A stretch of DNA of 64,000 bases from Aulostomus chinensis (taxonomy: Eukaryota > Chordata > Actinopteri > Syngnathiformes > Aulostomidae), in contig JBBMOA010000004.1 of NCBI GenBank assembly GCA_037954235.1, positions 5,809,001 to 5,873,000 of the forward strand. Direction: 5' to 3'. Shown in pieces: positions 49,080 to 59,076 of the stretch (its first letter is position 1; every line of letters starts with the position of its first letter). Below the pieces are notes generated by a model, which saw nothing but the letters and a program-made list of their open reading frames with translations, was not told the DNA's origin and made no database searches. The position numbers were made by a program, and so were the translations under genes.

Positions 49080-49500
49080 TGCTGGTCTCCCCCCAAAACA
49101 GCCTTTACTAGATTCCTTAAAATACTGCTGTTAGTTTATAAACCACTGAATGGTTTAAGGCCAAAATACATCTCTGGTCTCCTGCTACATTATGAGCCAT
49201 TCAGGCGTCTCAGGTTTTCTCGGATAGATCTGCTCTCCCCAGAGTCAAAACTTACATTGAGAAGCAGCTTTCAGTTTTTATGCTCCACATACCTGGAACA
49301 AACTCCCAGAGAACTGCAGGTCTGCTGCAACTCGCGCGCCTCTAAAAATGAAGGACGAAGACCTTTCCTTTTGTTGCTGCATTTGTTTTTATTGAAGTAC
49401 TGCACTGTAACCTTTTATTCTCCTCTTTTATGTTTGTACTTGATGTCTTGATGCCGTGAATGCACTTTGTGCTGCATTTCTGTCCATGCCATGCTTGTGT
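49080..49500 (+). pseudogene. Non-LTR retrotransposon 3' portion
   Basis: Seen: frame 49059-49451 reads FLKILLLVYKPLNGLRPKYI, SGLLLHYEPFRRLRFSRIDLL and YLEQTPRELQ. Known: LLL.YKALNG..P.Y....L..Y.P.R.LRS....L..P is the conserved C-terminal region of L2/Rex-type LINE proteins. It is in the same orientation as the fragment ending near 48510 and follows it in LINE order, so both are probably one copy split by about 570 bp of other sequence. Confidence 0.8.
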
Positions 49501-51204
49501 CTTGGTATCGGGAGAAGTCCCGTGATTTATAGAGTATGGCTATAGACTCTGATTCTCTATGCCCTTTCTAAAAGAGTTTATGATCTTATTAAATGCATTA
49601 AATGACACAAAAATGAAAACAACAAAAGTTGAGCTGAAGCTGCACGCTTAACCTTGAAAACAACAGCAAAGAAATTTGAGGAGTTGCTCGGTTGTCACAG
49701 AGATGAGTTCGCTGTCACCATGTGACCCAAAGGAAGAGTTCACCATCTCATGTGCTGCCACTGCTGAATGCCTCTTGAGTATTTACTGCTCAGTGGATGT
49801 GATCGAGCAAATAGAGCAAATACCCCCAATTCTCTCTTTTAAATGGAAAAACCAATATGGACATCACCTGAGCTCCCTCTGAGTCCGCCGTCTGGGCTGT
49901 TCTGACTTCTTAGCATTATTGCTAGGCTGTAAACAAACCTCTAGCTTCCGCTGAGCTTTCAAAAAGCTCAGAGAGCTTTCTCGATAATTGTTAATAGCCT
50001 GGGCAGATGGGACAAAGGTTGGGCTTCACATCAGGGACAATTTACTTGAATAGAAGAAGATGGAACTAAACAAAATGTCCCGCTTAAGTCTCCACATAAG
50101 AAGAAGAACTGCATCTCCTGTTATTCCAAAGATGGCTTATTTACATCCTGTGTCCAGGGCGGTTACCTGCTGGTAGCCACAAACTCACACGTTGACGGTC
50201 AGTAAATTCCTCCTCCCTCACAGCTGGTGCTGGTTAGACCACAGCCTCCTTACTTGCTCAGTCCAAGATGATTTTTCGGAACAATCATGGAAACCTAAAC
50301 TATTTGGGACGATGTTCTTCGGTGCTGACTTTTCTCTGAAAATAAAATGTGGCTGAATATGTATGTGTTCTGTTGATACACCCCAGGGAAAGGTCGCACT
50401 CTCTTTTTATGTGAGATCCTTTGTGTTGTTTTTCAAGCATCATGGGTAGCAGCAAACTATGTATTAGAGTATTATAGTCGGGCAGCACCAGGGCAGTCAC
50501 AGCCTCACATTTACTGCCCGCCATTAGAGACTTGGTAAAGTGCACTGACATTCACAGCCATTATCACATGACCTTCACGCCTCTTGACACTGTGTCCCAT
50601 ATAAATCTCTGGTGTATGGAAAGTTCCCGTTGTTGACAGGTGCATTACTGGGAGTTTCACTCAGGTGTTTAGCAGACTGAAACTGAAGTTCCTGTGTTTG
50701 GCTCGTCTGTCACCAGACACCTGGCTCACCTGTACAGTAGGTTCAAGCTCCAGGCGGCCACGAACTCTGAGCATTGATAAGATTCCCGTACATTTTTTCA
50801 GCTGCAGTCCAACACACCTGCCAACACCGATTCTGATACCAGCGCTCGATTTTCTAGAATATTACCGACCTTATCGTTGTTGTCTATAGTTACATCATGA
50901 GGTTGTAGCAAACAATACAGCACTTCTAATTAAAAAGAAAATAAAGCACAAATTCATTACATTTTCATGTAATCCAGAAGAAAAAGTCTGAGTTTTACAC
51001 ATGGATCAGTGATGCGTCCCGTTACAAGTTAGGGAACGGAAGCTGGATCAGGACGTGGATGAGCACCGTCATTCCGATATCTGATCCGTGACTTAGGTCA
51101 GCTGATCTATGAACTGCATCGACGTCTGCAACCTGTTCTGATATTTCCGACCCAAACTCTAATCTTCAGGAGCGTGGAATGAGACAGAAGTAACCACAGC
51201 ACAT

Positions 51205-51862
51205 TTGTTAGCTTTGGAGCAGAAGCGTCTGCGACAGACAGAAACATACAGAAGAAGAGGAAGAAGACAATTCAGTTCAACTCCTGAGTGTCGAGTAACG
51301 CGTGAGAAACTCAGCAGCGAGCAGGCGGAGCCGGAGGCATCCAAACCAACCCGGGATGACGAAGAACTCGTTCCTAAAAACGGCATTGCTCATGTCATGA
51401 GGAATTTCTTTGGACTTTAAAAAATCCGACACGGAACAGAAAAACATACTCTGCAAACTGTGTCGCGTGACAGTCATCGCTGGAGGTGGAGACGCGAGTA
51501 ATTTCGTCTGCCACGTAAAGATAAAACCTGAGAGCAGCGTTAGGCAAACCAAAGGATGCGTGGCGCATCCACTGCTCCAAAAACGACAGCTAAAGCAGCT
51601 GAACACGTCCGTCTCCACAGGTTCCATTACTACATTCATGCCTGACAGCAACGATGCAATGAGCAAGCTGAGTGACGTGCTTCATGCTGCATGTCTTCTT
51701 GAATTTTTAGATCCCGTTTGCTGCAGGAGAGAATGTCGACTGAGTTTGTTGGACAGACAGCAAGAGACTGAAAGCTCTCAAAACTTCACTTCAAATGATA
51801 TCACAACCACACGGGAGCAAACTAGAAGATACCACCAGAAAAGTATTGTTGGCTACACTTGA
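51205..51862 (+). pseudogene. BED-finger hAT transposase relic (ZBED-like)
   Basis: Seen: DDEELVPKNGIAHVMRNFFG (from 51355) continues after a one-base shift at about 51415 as FKKSDTEQKNILCKLCRVTV, then GGGDASNFVCHVKIKPES and a tail with VSTGSITTFMPDSN. Known: the order EELVPK..G...V...FGFKKSD..Q....C..C.......GGNTSNL..HLK..H is the BED-finger start of teleost ZBED-like hAT transposases. Zinc ligands C-x2-C and one H are present, while the final H position is P (KIKPES). The dimerisation and catalytic parts that should follow are missing. This is a fragment, not a host gene. Confidence 0.75.
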
Positions 51863-53517
51863 TGCAGTTGTCAGCTACATGATGTGGCTGACATGTGGGT
51901 GGATTTTGGGATGTTGGATTTGGGCGCTGTGATTCGTTTTAATTTGTTGTCCTTGTGGGGAGAAGTGAATTATTGTCCACTCCAATGAAACAGAGACAGA
52001 ACTGCTACCATCATAATAATATTCCAATGTCACCTTGCCTTGGCGAGCTATAAATATATGGTGGGTGGCTGCTATCCTCTGGACCGTTGACTGATAGTCA
52101 GGTAGCACACAAACATGCATTTGGTTTCATGGAAGATAATGGAAAGAGGCGCATAATGGAAATTACAGTGCAGCCCACTCACGCTTTCATCTGCATCGCT
52201 GCAGCATTAAAGCTTCAGTGGGTTCTTGTTTATTTATATTGAGTGGCGCATCAATCCAACCCTGTCCTCTAAAAATAATGTTCATATTCTAAACTGTGAT
52301 GGAGTAGCACATGCCTTCTCCTGGGAATGGACTCCAGCCTGTGCGCGTCATCAATATAATAAGACAATATGCGTATATCAAGCACCTGTTCCAACTCGTC
52401 AGTGACATCATTCGAAGCTACGGCCGATGTGATCGCGTATGTTCTTCTTCCATAATGAGAACGAATCCCACGTGCAAATGCTAATCAACAATGTCCTCGT
52501 TTCAGTGGTGACTGACCTCCCTTCCTGTGTCTGCGGCTCCGAGGAGCAGCAACGCCTCTCACTGAGAGCCTGCGCCGCTCGGCAGCAGCAGCATCAATTA
52601 AATCACCACCTCTCAAATCATTCAATACCAGCTGGATGTGATAATCCTAATCTAGGCAGGGTTCGGTAATTGGTTTACTGTAGCAAGCTGCATTAGTTTG
52701 ACCGAGCTGGTTGCTGTACCCTTGTACTGTGTAGGGGGACTAATAACCCGATGATGAATCCTTCCAGGACGATCGAGGTGGTTATTTAGATCTAAGGGTT
52801 ATTTTGGGGTCTTTGTGCTGCTGACTGTGTTTACCCAGACCAGCGCACGCATCCTCCAGCAGCCACGGTCCACGGATGCCAAACACACGGCTGTCACACC
52901 TCCAGTACCGGGAAACGGAGGTCTAATGCTGTAACAGCTTAGCAACCTCAGGAGAGTTCTTCTATCTCTAAAACACTGACTCCTTCTCGCTTCAATGAGA
53001 TTTCTCTCGAGTTGAAAGTTTGCAAACAGACTTTTAGGGCATTTTTTGTTGTTGTTTGCTGGAGCTGTTGTTAGCCGTCAGTCTCCGTTAGGGTCAAGCT
53101 AAATATACGTGAGCGGCTCTTTCTGCACTCTGGACTCTCAGAGAGGTGACGCAGAGGGAAAAACCTCCCTGTGAGCCAGAGACGCCTGTCAGTGCGGGCT
53201 AGGAAGACAAAAGGAGTTGTTGGGTCACTTTGACAACACGGTCCTCATTAAGGTGGACAAAGCTCTCACTTAAATAACACTTCCAGTGCATGACTAATAC
53301 TGCACGGGATGAGGTGTTTTCACAGGGTTGATTTGGTACTTCTACCTAAATAAAGGAGCTGAGTTGTTCCCGACTGCTTTAATCACAATAATCACTTTAT
53401 TTCATTTTATTTCTTCAACTAATTGCAGGCAAGCATGTTGTGCTCTCAGTGCAAGTGTTTATCAGATATAAGCGAGCCTCTCCTCACACGAGCAAGGAGA
53501 CAAATGCAGCTTCAAAC

Positions 53518-53650
53518 ATCCGTCCGTCCGTCTGTCCATCCGTCCATCCATCATGGACAACCATTGGCTCTCCCAGCCACGCCTACGGTCAATTTAGAGT
53601 CTGGATTAACCTGGTCCCTCTTGATGTCTTTGGACATCAAGAGCGCTGCC
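53518..53650 (-). mobile_element. 5'-truncated, internally deleted SINE copy with fold-back end
   Basis: Seen: on the minus strand, GTCCAAAGACATCAAGAGGG through GGCTGGGAGAGCCAATGG of the same SINE subfamily, then a jump from GGTTGTCC straight to an ATGG-like tail (plus strand CCGT/CCAT repeats at 53520-53552). At its truncated end 53618-53628 (CTCTTGATGTC) is repeated inverted at 53633-53643 with a 4 nt loop. Possible flanking duplication: CAGCTTCAAAC (53507-53517) and CAGCTTAAAC (53651-53660). Confidence 0.75.
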
Positions 53651-53689
53651 CAGCTTAAACCATGATAATAATATAATAATAAGAAGAAT

Positions 53690-54245
53690 TATTATTATAA
53701 CCTTATCTTTGCACCTCTCAATAAACAGTTACAAAGTGCTTTACATCAAAGCAAAAACATATGAAAAGGAAGGATCAGTGACAGACAGCTCAGACTGAAC
53801 CCTAAAATGCTTTTCAATAGAAGGAGATCTGTGGGCGGGACTTAAAAGACGACGCTGACGGCGACAGCCTGATGTCCCTGGCAGCTCATTTACACGGAGG
53901 AGGGAGGAGGGATGCCCGATAAGACGTGGACTGACCTCGGTCCGAAGGTTCCATGTTAAAAGTTGTTCTCACCAAGTGGTTTTTGAGTGGTTATGTAAAT
54001 TCTGACAGATCTCTGCTGTTTGGGGAGGGAAGGGGGGGGGGCAGATGGAGGTCTGGTGTTTGGTTCTGAAGGTGAAGATAGGAGGTTGGCATCGGAGGAG
54101 CTGAGCTGGGGGAAGGAGCTTCTTAGTGGAGCAGGTTTCTAAAGGGGGGGGGGGGGGGGTCCGAGAAGGACTTTGAACTGGATCTGTTGTTGGACAGGGA
54201 GCCAGCAGAGGTTCTGGAGGACCGGGGTGACCTGGGTGAGCTAAG
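53690..54245 (+). repeat. Teleost dispersed repeat (unclassified)
   Basis: Seen: begins around CAATAAACAGTTACAAAGTG (CTTTACATCAAAG) and ends with GACTTTGAACTGGATCTG, GACAGGGAGCCAGCAGAGG and GGGGTGACCTGGGTGAGC. This order matches a widespread fish repeat that I recognise only by its recurring wording. It includes a 16 bp G run at 54144-54159. It immediately follows the truncated SINE copy. Confidence 0.5.
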
Positions 54246-54542
54246 GAACGGTGATGTGTTGCTTTGTGCTTGCATGAGCTGGTGAACACGTGACCACGCC
54301 GGGTCCGTTTGTGATGTCAGCAGTCAGTTCACCAGGCGCTATGACGCGAGCAGCCTTGACCGGCGTGTTGCTGCAGGTGTGGCGCAGCTTGGCGCGTCTC
54401 TGTTGTCTGCAGCAGGTCAGTTTCCTTTCTGTCAAACGTCAGAATCTCCATAGAAACGGCTTGGTTCCTGTTGCGGGGCCTCTGGAGCCAGCGACGCTGT
54501 TGTAGCTGCTATGAAACTCCGCTACACACCGCCGCCCCCGCG

Positions 54543-54555
54543 CCCCCCCCCCCCT

Positions 54556-54597
<42 letters not shown>
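54543..54597. repeat. C run joined to (CA)n
   Basis: Seen: 12 C, TC, then 21 CA dinucleotides. Confidence 0.95.
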
Positions 54598-54600
<3 letters not shown>

Positions 54601-55613
54601 TAGAACTGTGCTTCGGTCCCAGCTGCACCGTCAACCTCCTCCCTGACAGAGTGAGCACTTCTCTATTGCTTGAAAACGTTCGGCTCGTCTCCACGCGTGT
54701 TGGAGCGTCGGCCTCAAGTATTTACTTTCTCATCGCTTGCATTTCGAGCGCCGCTTCTAGTTCAGATCTTTTCCCAGCGCTAACGAGGCTGTTCATGTGG
54801 AGGCGGACGCGCGCTGATGCATATTCAATGTGCCTCTCTTATTCTCTTTATTAGTCCATGTTTACAGTTTGGTGCTAAAAAGAGACAAAAAATTGAAAAT
54901 GAATGTTTCCTTGTCAGTGCAGAGCCGGTGGATCCAACGCCACTGCTGAGAGTCGTTCGCGTGATAGAAATGTGTTTTGCATGTCATCAAAATGCTGAAA
55001 TAAAAATGTATCTTTGGGTTTGATTGCATTTTGCTGACACTGCGTTGTTTGAGAGGGGCGGGGTCAGGAGTCCTGCGACGTCAGAGGACTCTGACTTTAG
55101 ATTCCTCGCTTTATTAGACGGAAGCGAAGGGCCCGCTGGTCAGCGTGCGAGGTGTCACGGCTCCTGAGTGATGATCCTGTAACCGCTGACACTGTTGCTG
55201 AATTATTCATGCAGGTGGAGATCCCCCCGTCCAGCGTGGTGGAGTAGAGGGAGGCTCGAACCAAACTTTCAAGATGAAAGCTGATTGCCACCAAGTTTCA
55301 AACGGAAACGTCTCTTTTCTCCTGGCGTTTCGCCTCGTTCTGACGGGATGTTTAAAGCTGGATCGTTGATGTCGAGCACCCCAGAGAGATGACGCTCCCT
55401 GCAACATGTTCCATCGACAGAGTTCCATTTGGGGTGCAGCATTCCCGTTAACATCCTGCCGTGTGATGAGACGCGGGGAGATCCACCTGTCTGGGCTCAT
55501 TATCAATGTGCAGCCAGTGACAGTCGTGATGTCTGAGTGTTTTAAGAGTCCTAATTTAATTTGCACCAACCCTAACCGTCTTAAAGCTCCACTGAAAATC
55601 GATCCTTGAGCTG

Positions 55614-55626
55614 GACACACACACAC

Positions 55627-55664
<38 letters not shown>
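55614..55664. repeat. (AC)n-(GC)n-(AC)n microsatellite
   Basis: Seen: AC run interrupted centrally by CGCGCGCGC; alternating purine-pyrimidine over 50 bp. Confidence 0.95.
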
Positions 55665-56858
55665 GAGTGTCTTAGGCTGTATCAGACGCGTGTTTCTGAA
55701 TGCCCACTGTTTCACAGCTGAACTGCAGGCTGTCTTCTTAGATGAAACAAATACATTTCAGTTCCCTCGCTTCTAAATTACAGTCGCTGTGCTCTTTTCA
55801 CCACGTCCGTCAAAATCAACATTTTCAAAGAGATGCTTTCTGTTTCACACTCATTTGTTTCCTTTTGTTTTCCCTCCATCCATCCCTCATTCTCCATGAT
55901 GAGTTTTTTTCCCCCCATTCTTTCTTAGCAGGAATTGTTACATCGGTGCGGTAAATTTGTAGCAATCACATCAGAAGATGAAACGAGACGTGCTGGCGGC
56001 TGGAAACACACACACACAAAATGGAGATGATGATGAAGATGGGGTTGTAGCTCAGCGTCACCTCATTACTGTGATAGCATCCACATTATTCCAGTGTCAC
56101 ATCCACCTTGCTTCATCCGCCTTCTATTATCTCTCCATTTGTCAACACTGTAAGGTCAAGGTGAGGAAAACAGAGTGCAAGAGCAGATGGATTGTCTGTC
56201 ATCACACTCCTCTCTCATGCGGTGGCATTCACATGAACCCCCAAAAGCAAACAAAACGTCTCTCCAGCCCCGATCTGCTCGCTGGTATTTTCCCCACGCA
56301 GCAACGTCGGTGCATAGTGATGCCATACAGCACACAAACAACGCCTCAGCACAAGCCCTGGCTTCAGAGTCAGGTCATGTACGCAGTCTTCACATGGGAC
56401 CGCAGAGGATGTGATCAGACCGCGTACGCAACCCTGAGCAGTGATGATCCAGAATCCCAGGGGTCCCCCACTGAGAGCTCTTATCTTTGGTTCCCCGCAG
56501 CAGCTGCTTCAGGATCGCAGCATGGACTGCCAGGAGAGCTCGCGCTGCTCCCTGTAGCATCAGAAGCTGCCAGCATACATTCGTACTAACAAAGCAGTTC
56601 CAGGTAAACCTCATTAAAAACGGGGGATTTTTTTGCAGTTGCGAGAAGACAAAAAGTTGCATGTCTGTTTTGTTTTCTGCTGCGTCATGTTTGACCTGTG
56701 TTTCCGCTCCAGACAGAAGTGAAAGGTGTGAAAACGGCACCAGAGCGTCGCACCATCAGCTTGTATTCAACTGTTGGTCGGTGCGGTCGAAGCAGCACGG
56801 ACGACAGCGATGGTGGAGCTTTTTTTAGCTACATGTGTATTGTTGACTGTGGAGCTCC

Positions 56859-57095
56859 GGGCCGCGTGGCTCAGAGCGGCCGTCAAGCAAACAAAGGGTT
56901 CGATCCCCTCTTCCCCCGGTGACCATGTCCAAGTGTCCTTGAGCAAGACACTGAACCCCTGATTGCTCCTGATGGCCCTGTGGTGGACTGGTGACCCGTC
57001 CAGGGTGAACCCCACCTCTCAAACAATGACAGCTGGGAAAGGCTCCACCCCCACCACCCTTAATGGATAAGCAGTTTAGAAAATGGAGGGATGGA
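56859..57095 (+). mobile_element. tRNA-derived SINE with intact A and B boxes
   Basis: Seen: A box TGGCTCAGAGCGG (56867-56879) and B box GGTTCGATCCC (56897-56907), in tRNA-like spacing, followed by TCCTTGAGCAAGACACTGAA and a 3' part (CTGGTGACCCGTCCAGGGTG; GGGAAAGGCTCCACC) ending in ATGGAGGGATGG. An exact 11 bp target-site duplication TGTGGAGCTCC flanks it (56848-56858 and 57096-57106). The 3' part is related to the tail of the other SINE family in this window, while the head is different. Confidence 0.88.
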
Positions 57096-57516
57096 TGTGG
57101 AGCTCCAATCGCCATGTGGGTCCGGGATTCGAGGCCCCAGGAACCGACCACAAATGACCCCACTCAAGCAGATTTGTCCTTTCACCTGGCAGCAACGACT
57201 GATTAAACTCGCTCCTGTTTCAGACAAAAACAGGATGCAAGCGGCTGTTGGGAGAGCTGTTTTTTGGCAGTGGGAAAGAAGCGACTGTGTAACTGTACCT
57301 GGATCAGTCCTGATGGTTAAAAGTAGTTCAGCTGTCAATCAGAATGCAGTGACTGACAGACTGATTTGATTTCTGATCACTTGAGTCGAGGGATCTGATC
57401 TCACACGATGCATCTGAAGCTGCAAAGGTTCATTTCTACAGACTAAAGATGGAGCTGCTCCTCTCTTGTCCTCAACATTCAGTAAAATAATAAAGTTTCA
57501 CATCCTGATGAACTCG

Positions 57517-57864
57517 AGCCGGCATGGTGGAGCAGTGGTCCTCACGGTGGCCCCCCAGCAAGAAGGTTGTGGGTGGAGCCCCGGCTGCAGCACGGGGTCT
57601 TTCTGTGTGAGTCTCCATGTTCTCCCTGTTCCTGCTGGGTTCTCTCTGGTACTCCAGCTTCCTCCACAGTCCAAAGACATCAAGAGGGACCAGGTTAATC
57701 CAGACTCTAAATTGACCGTAGGCGTGGCAGGGAGAGCCAATGGTTGTCTGTCTCTATGTGTTGGCCCTGCCATGGACTGGTGACCTGTCCAGGGGGAAGG
57801 CTGCTGGGATAGGCTCCACCCCCCGCCGCAACCCTTGATGGATAAATGGTATAGAAATGGATGG
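57517..57864 (+). mobile_element. tRNA-like-headed SINE, full length (second copy)
   Basis: Seen: same sequence as the copy at 11606-12122 over head, body and tail, but with one head and a short (ATGG) tail. Probable decayed target-site duplication: ATCCTGATGAACTCGA (57502-57516) versus ATCCCGATAAACGA (57865-57878). It shares private variants with the first copy (GTGGGTGGAGCCCCGGCTGC in place of the usual B box; GAGGGACCAGGTTAATCCAG), so both belong to one subfamily. Confidence 0.85.
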
Positions 57865-58451
57865 ATCCCGATAAACGAACAGGGAGAAAACACAGATGGA
57901 GTCCACGTCTGTGCAGGTACATAAATCCTCAAATTCAATTTAATTTAGCCTCTTATTATCATTTATGGCTTTAAAAGACATTTCAGCCTCTCAACTTCTT
58001 TCTGTTCAATCAGAGGTGCAGGATTTCATATTAAAGGAGAACCTAAGCACGTGTGAGGAGGCGACACTTCCTCCCGTCTTCATCCCGTCATCTAAAGAGC
58101 GCAGACGCTGCGGATCGGGAGGTCAAACTCCAAACAGGAACGCTGAGCTGTGAGTCTCTGATAGAAACAGAAACATGTCTTCCTGCTTCTCCATTGACCC
58201 CCATCACAATGACCAGTAAAAAATACAAAGCTCGCTTAACTTGCAATCCAATACGTACATTTGTCCTTCCATTAAAGCCCATCTGTGAATTATAGTAGTA
58301 TTGATCTGCATTACAGTTTTCATGTTCGCTCTCCCACGGCGGCAAATTGATGGAAAATGAACACAACCAAAAAAAGAGCTTTTGTTGTTCTCACACCTCC
58401 CATTCTCTCCTCTGTTCAGATGGGAAAACAAAAACTTATTGAAATGCATAG

Positions 58452-58506
58452 CCCCCCCCCCCGCGCACGCACACGCACGCACACACACACACACACAAAC
58501 ACACAC
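58452..58506. repeat. C run joined to (CA/CG)n
   Basis: Seen: 11 C then CGCGCACGCACACGC and a CA run. Confidence 0.95.
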
Positions 58507-59052
58507 TCCACCAGCTCTTTTATCTAAATCCTAGAATAAGAAGTACACAAATCTTAAGTAAAAAATACCAAGACAAAATAGTTCTCTGGAAAAGTAAAAA
58601 GGTTCTCTTCAAAATTGTACTAAAGTAAAAGTGGAGGAGTATTGAGTTTAGTAAAAGTACACACTCTACATGCTATTTGCGTATCCCGGTGCCTGGAAGC
58701 ATCCTCTTGCAGTTTGAAAGTACATCATCTTCATCAGGTTCCGTCACATTTTAGATGCAAAATATTTCTCTTCAAATCACTGAGAAACTAAAATATTCAA
58801 TGCAGTAAAAAGCACAATCCCCCACTTTGAAGGTAGCGGAGTAAAATTCCCCGAAAGTCAAAAGTAGATAACTTGAGACTGAACTCAAGAAGCGTAATTG
58901 AGCTAAAATACTGCCCAGCGGTTGGTGGCGAGGGTGTGATGTAAGCGAAGACCCCTCCCCTCCTCCACGAGACACATCAGCTCTCCACACAATCAGGGCT
59001 TTCACCCACCAGCAGGGAGCATCCAGAATGGAAATTAACTGGGGAGAGAGCA

Positions 59053-59076
59053 TGTGTGTGTGTGTGTGTGTGTGTG
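59053..59076. repeat. (TG)n microsatellite
   Basis: Seen: 12 TG dinucleotides then GAGAG. Confidence 0.9.

Noticed and set aside
55978..56589. 203-codon plus-strand frame, longest non-repetitive one
   Set aside because: No recognisable domain, no convincing exon boundaries or conservation signal visible; competing frames on the other strand. Length alone is possible by chance in 64 kb of moderate-GC DNA.
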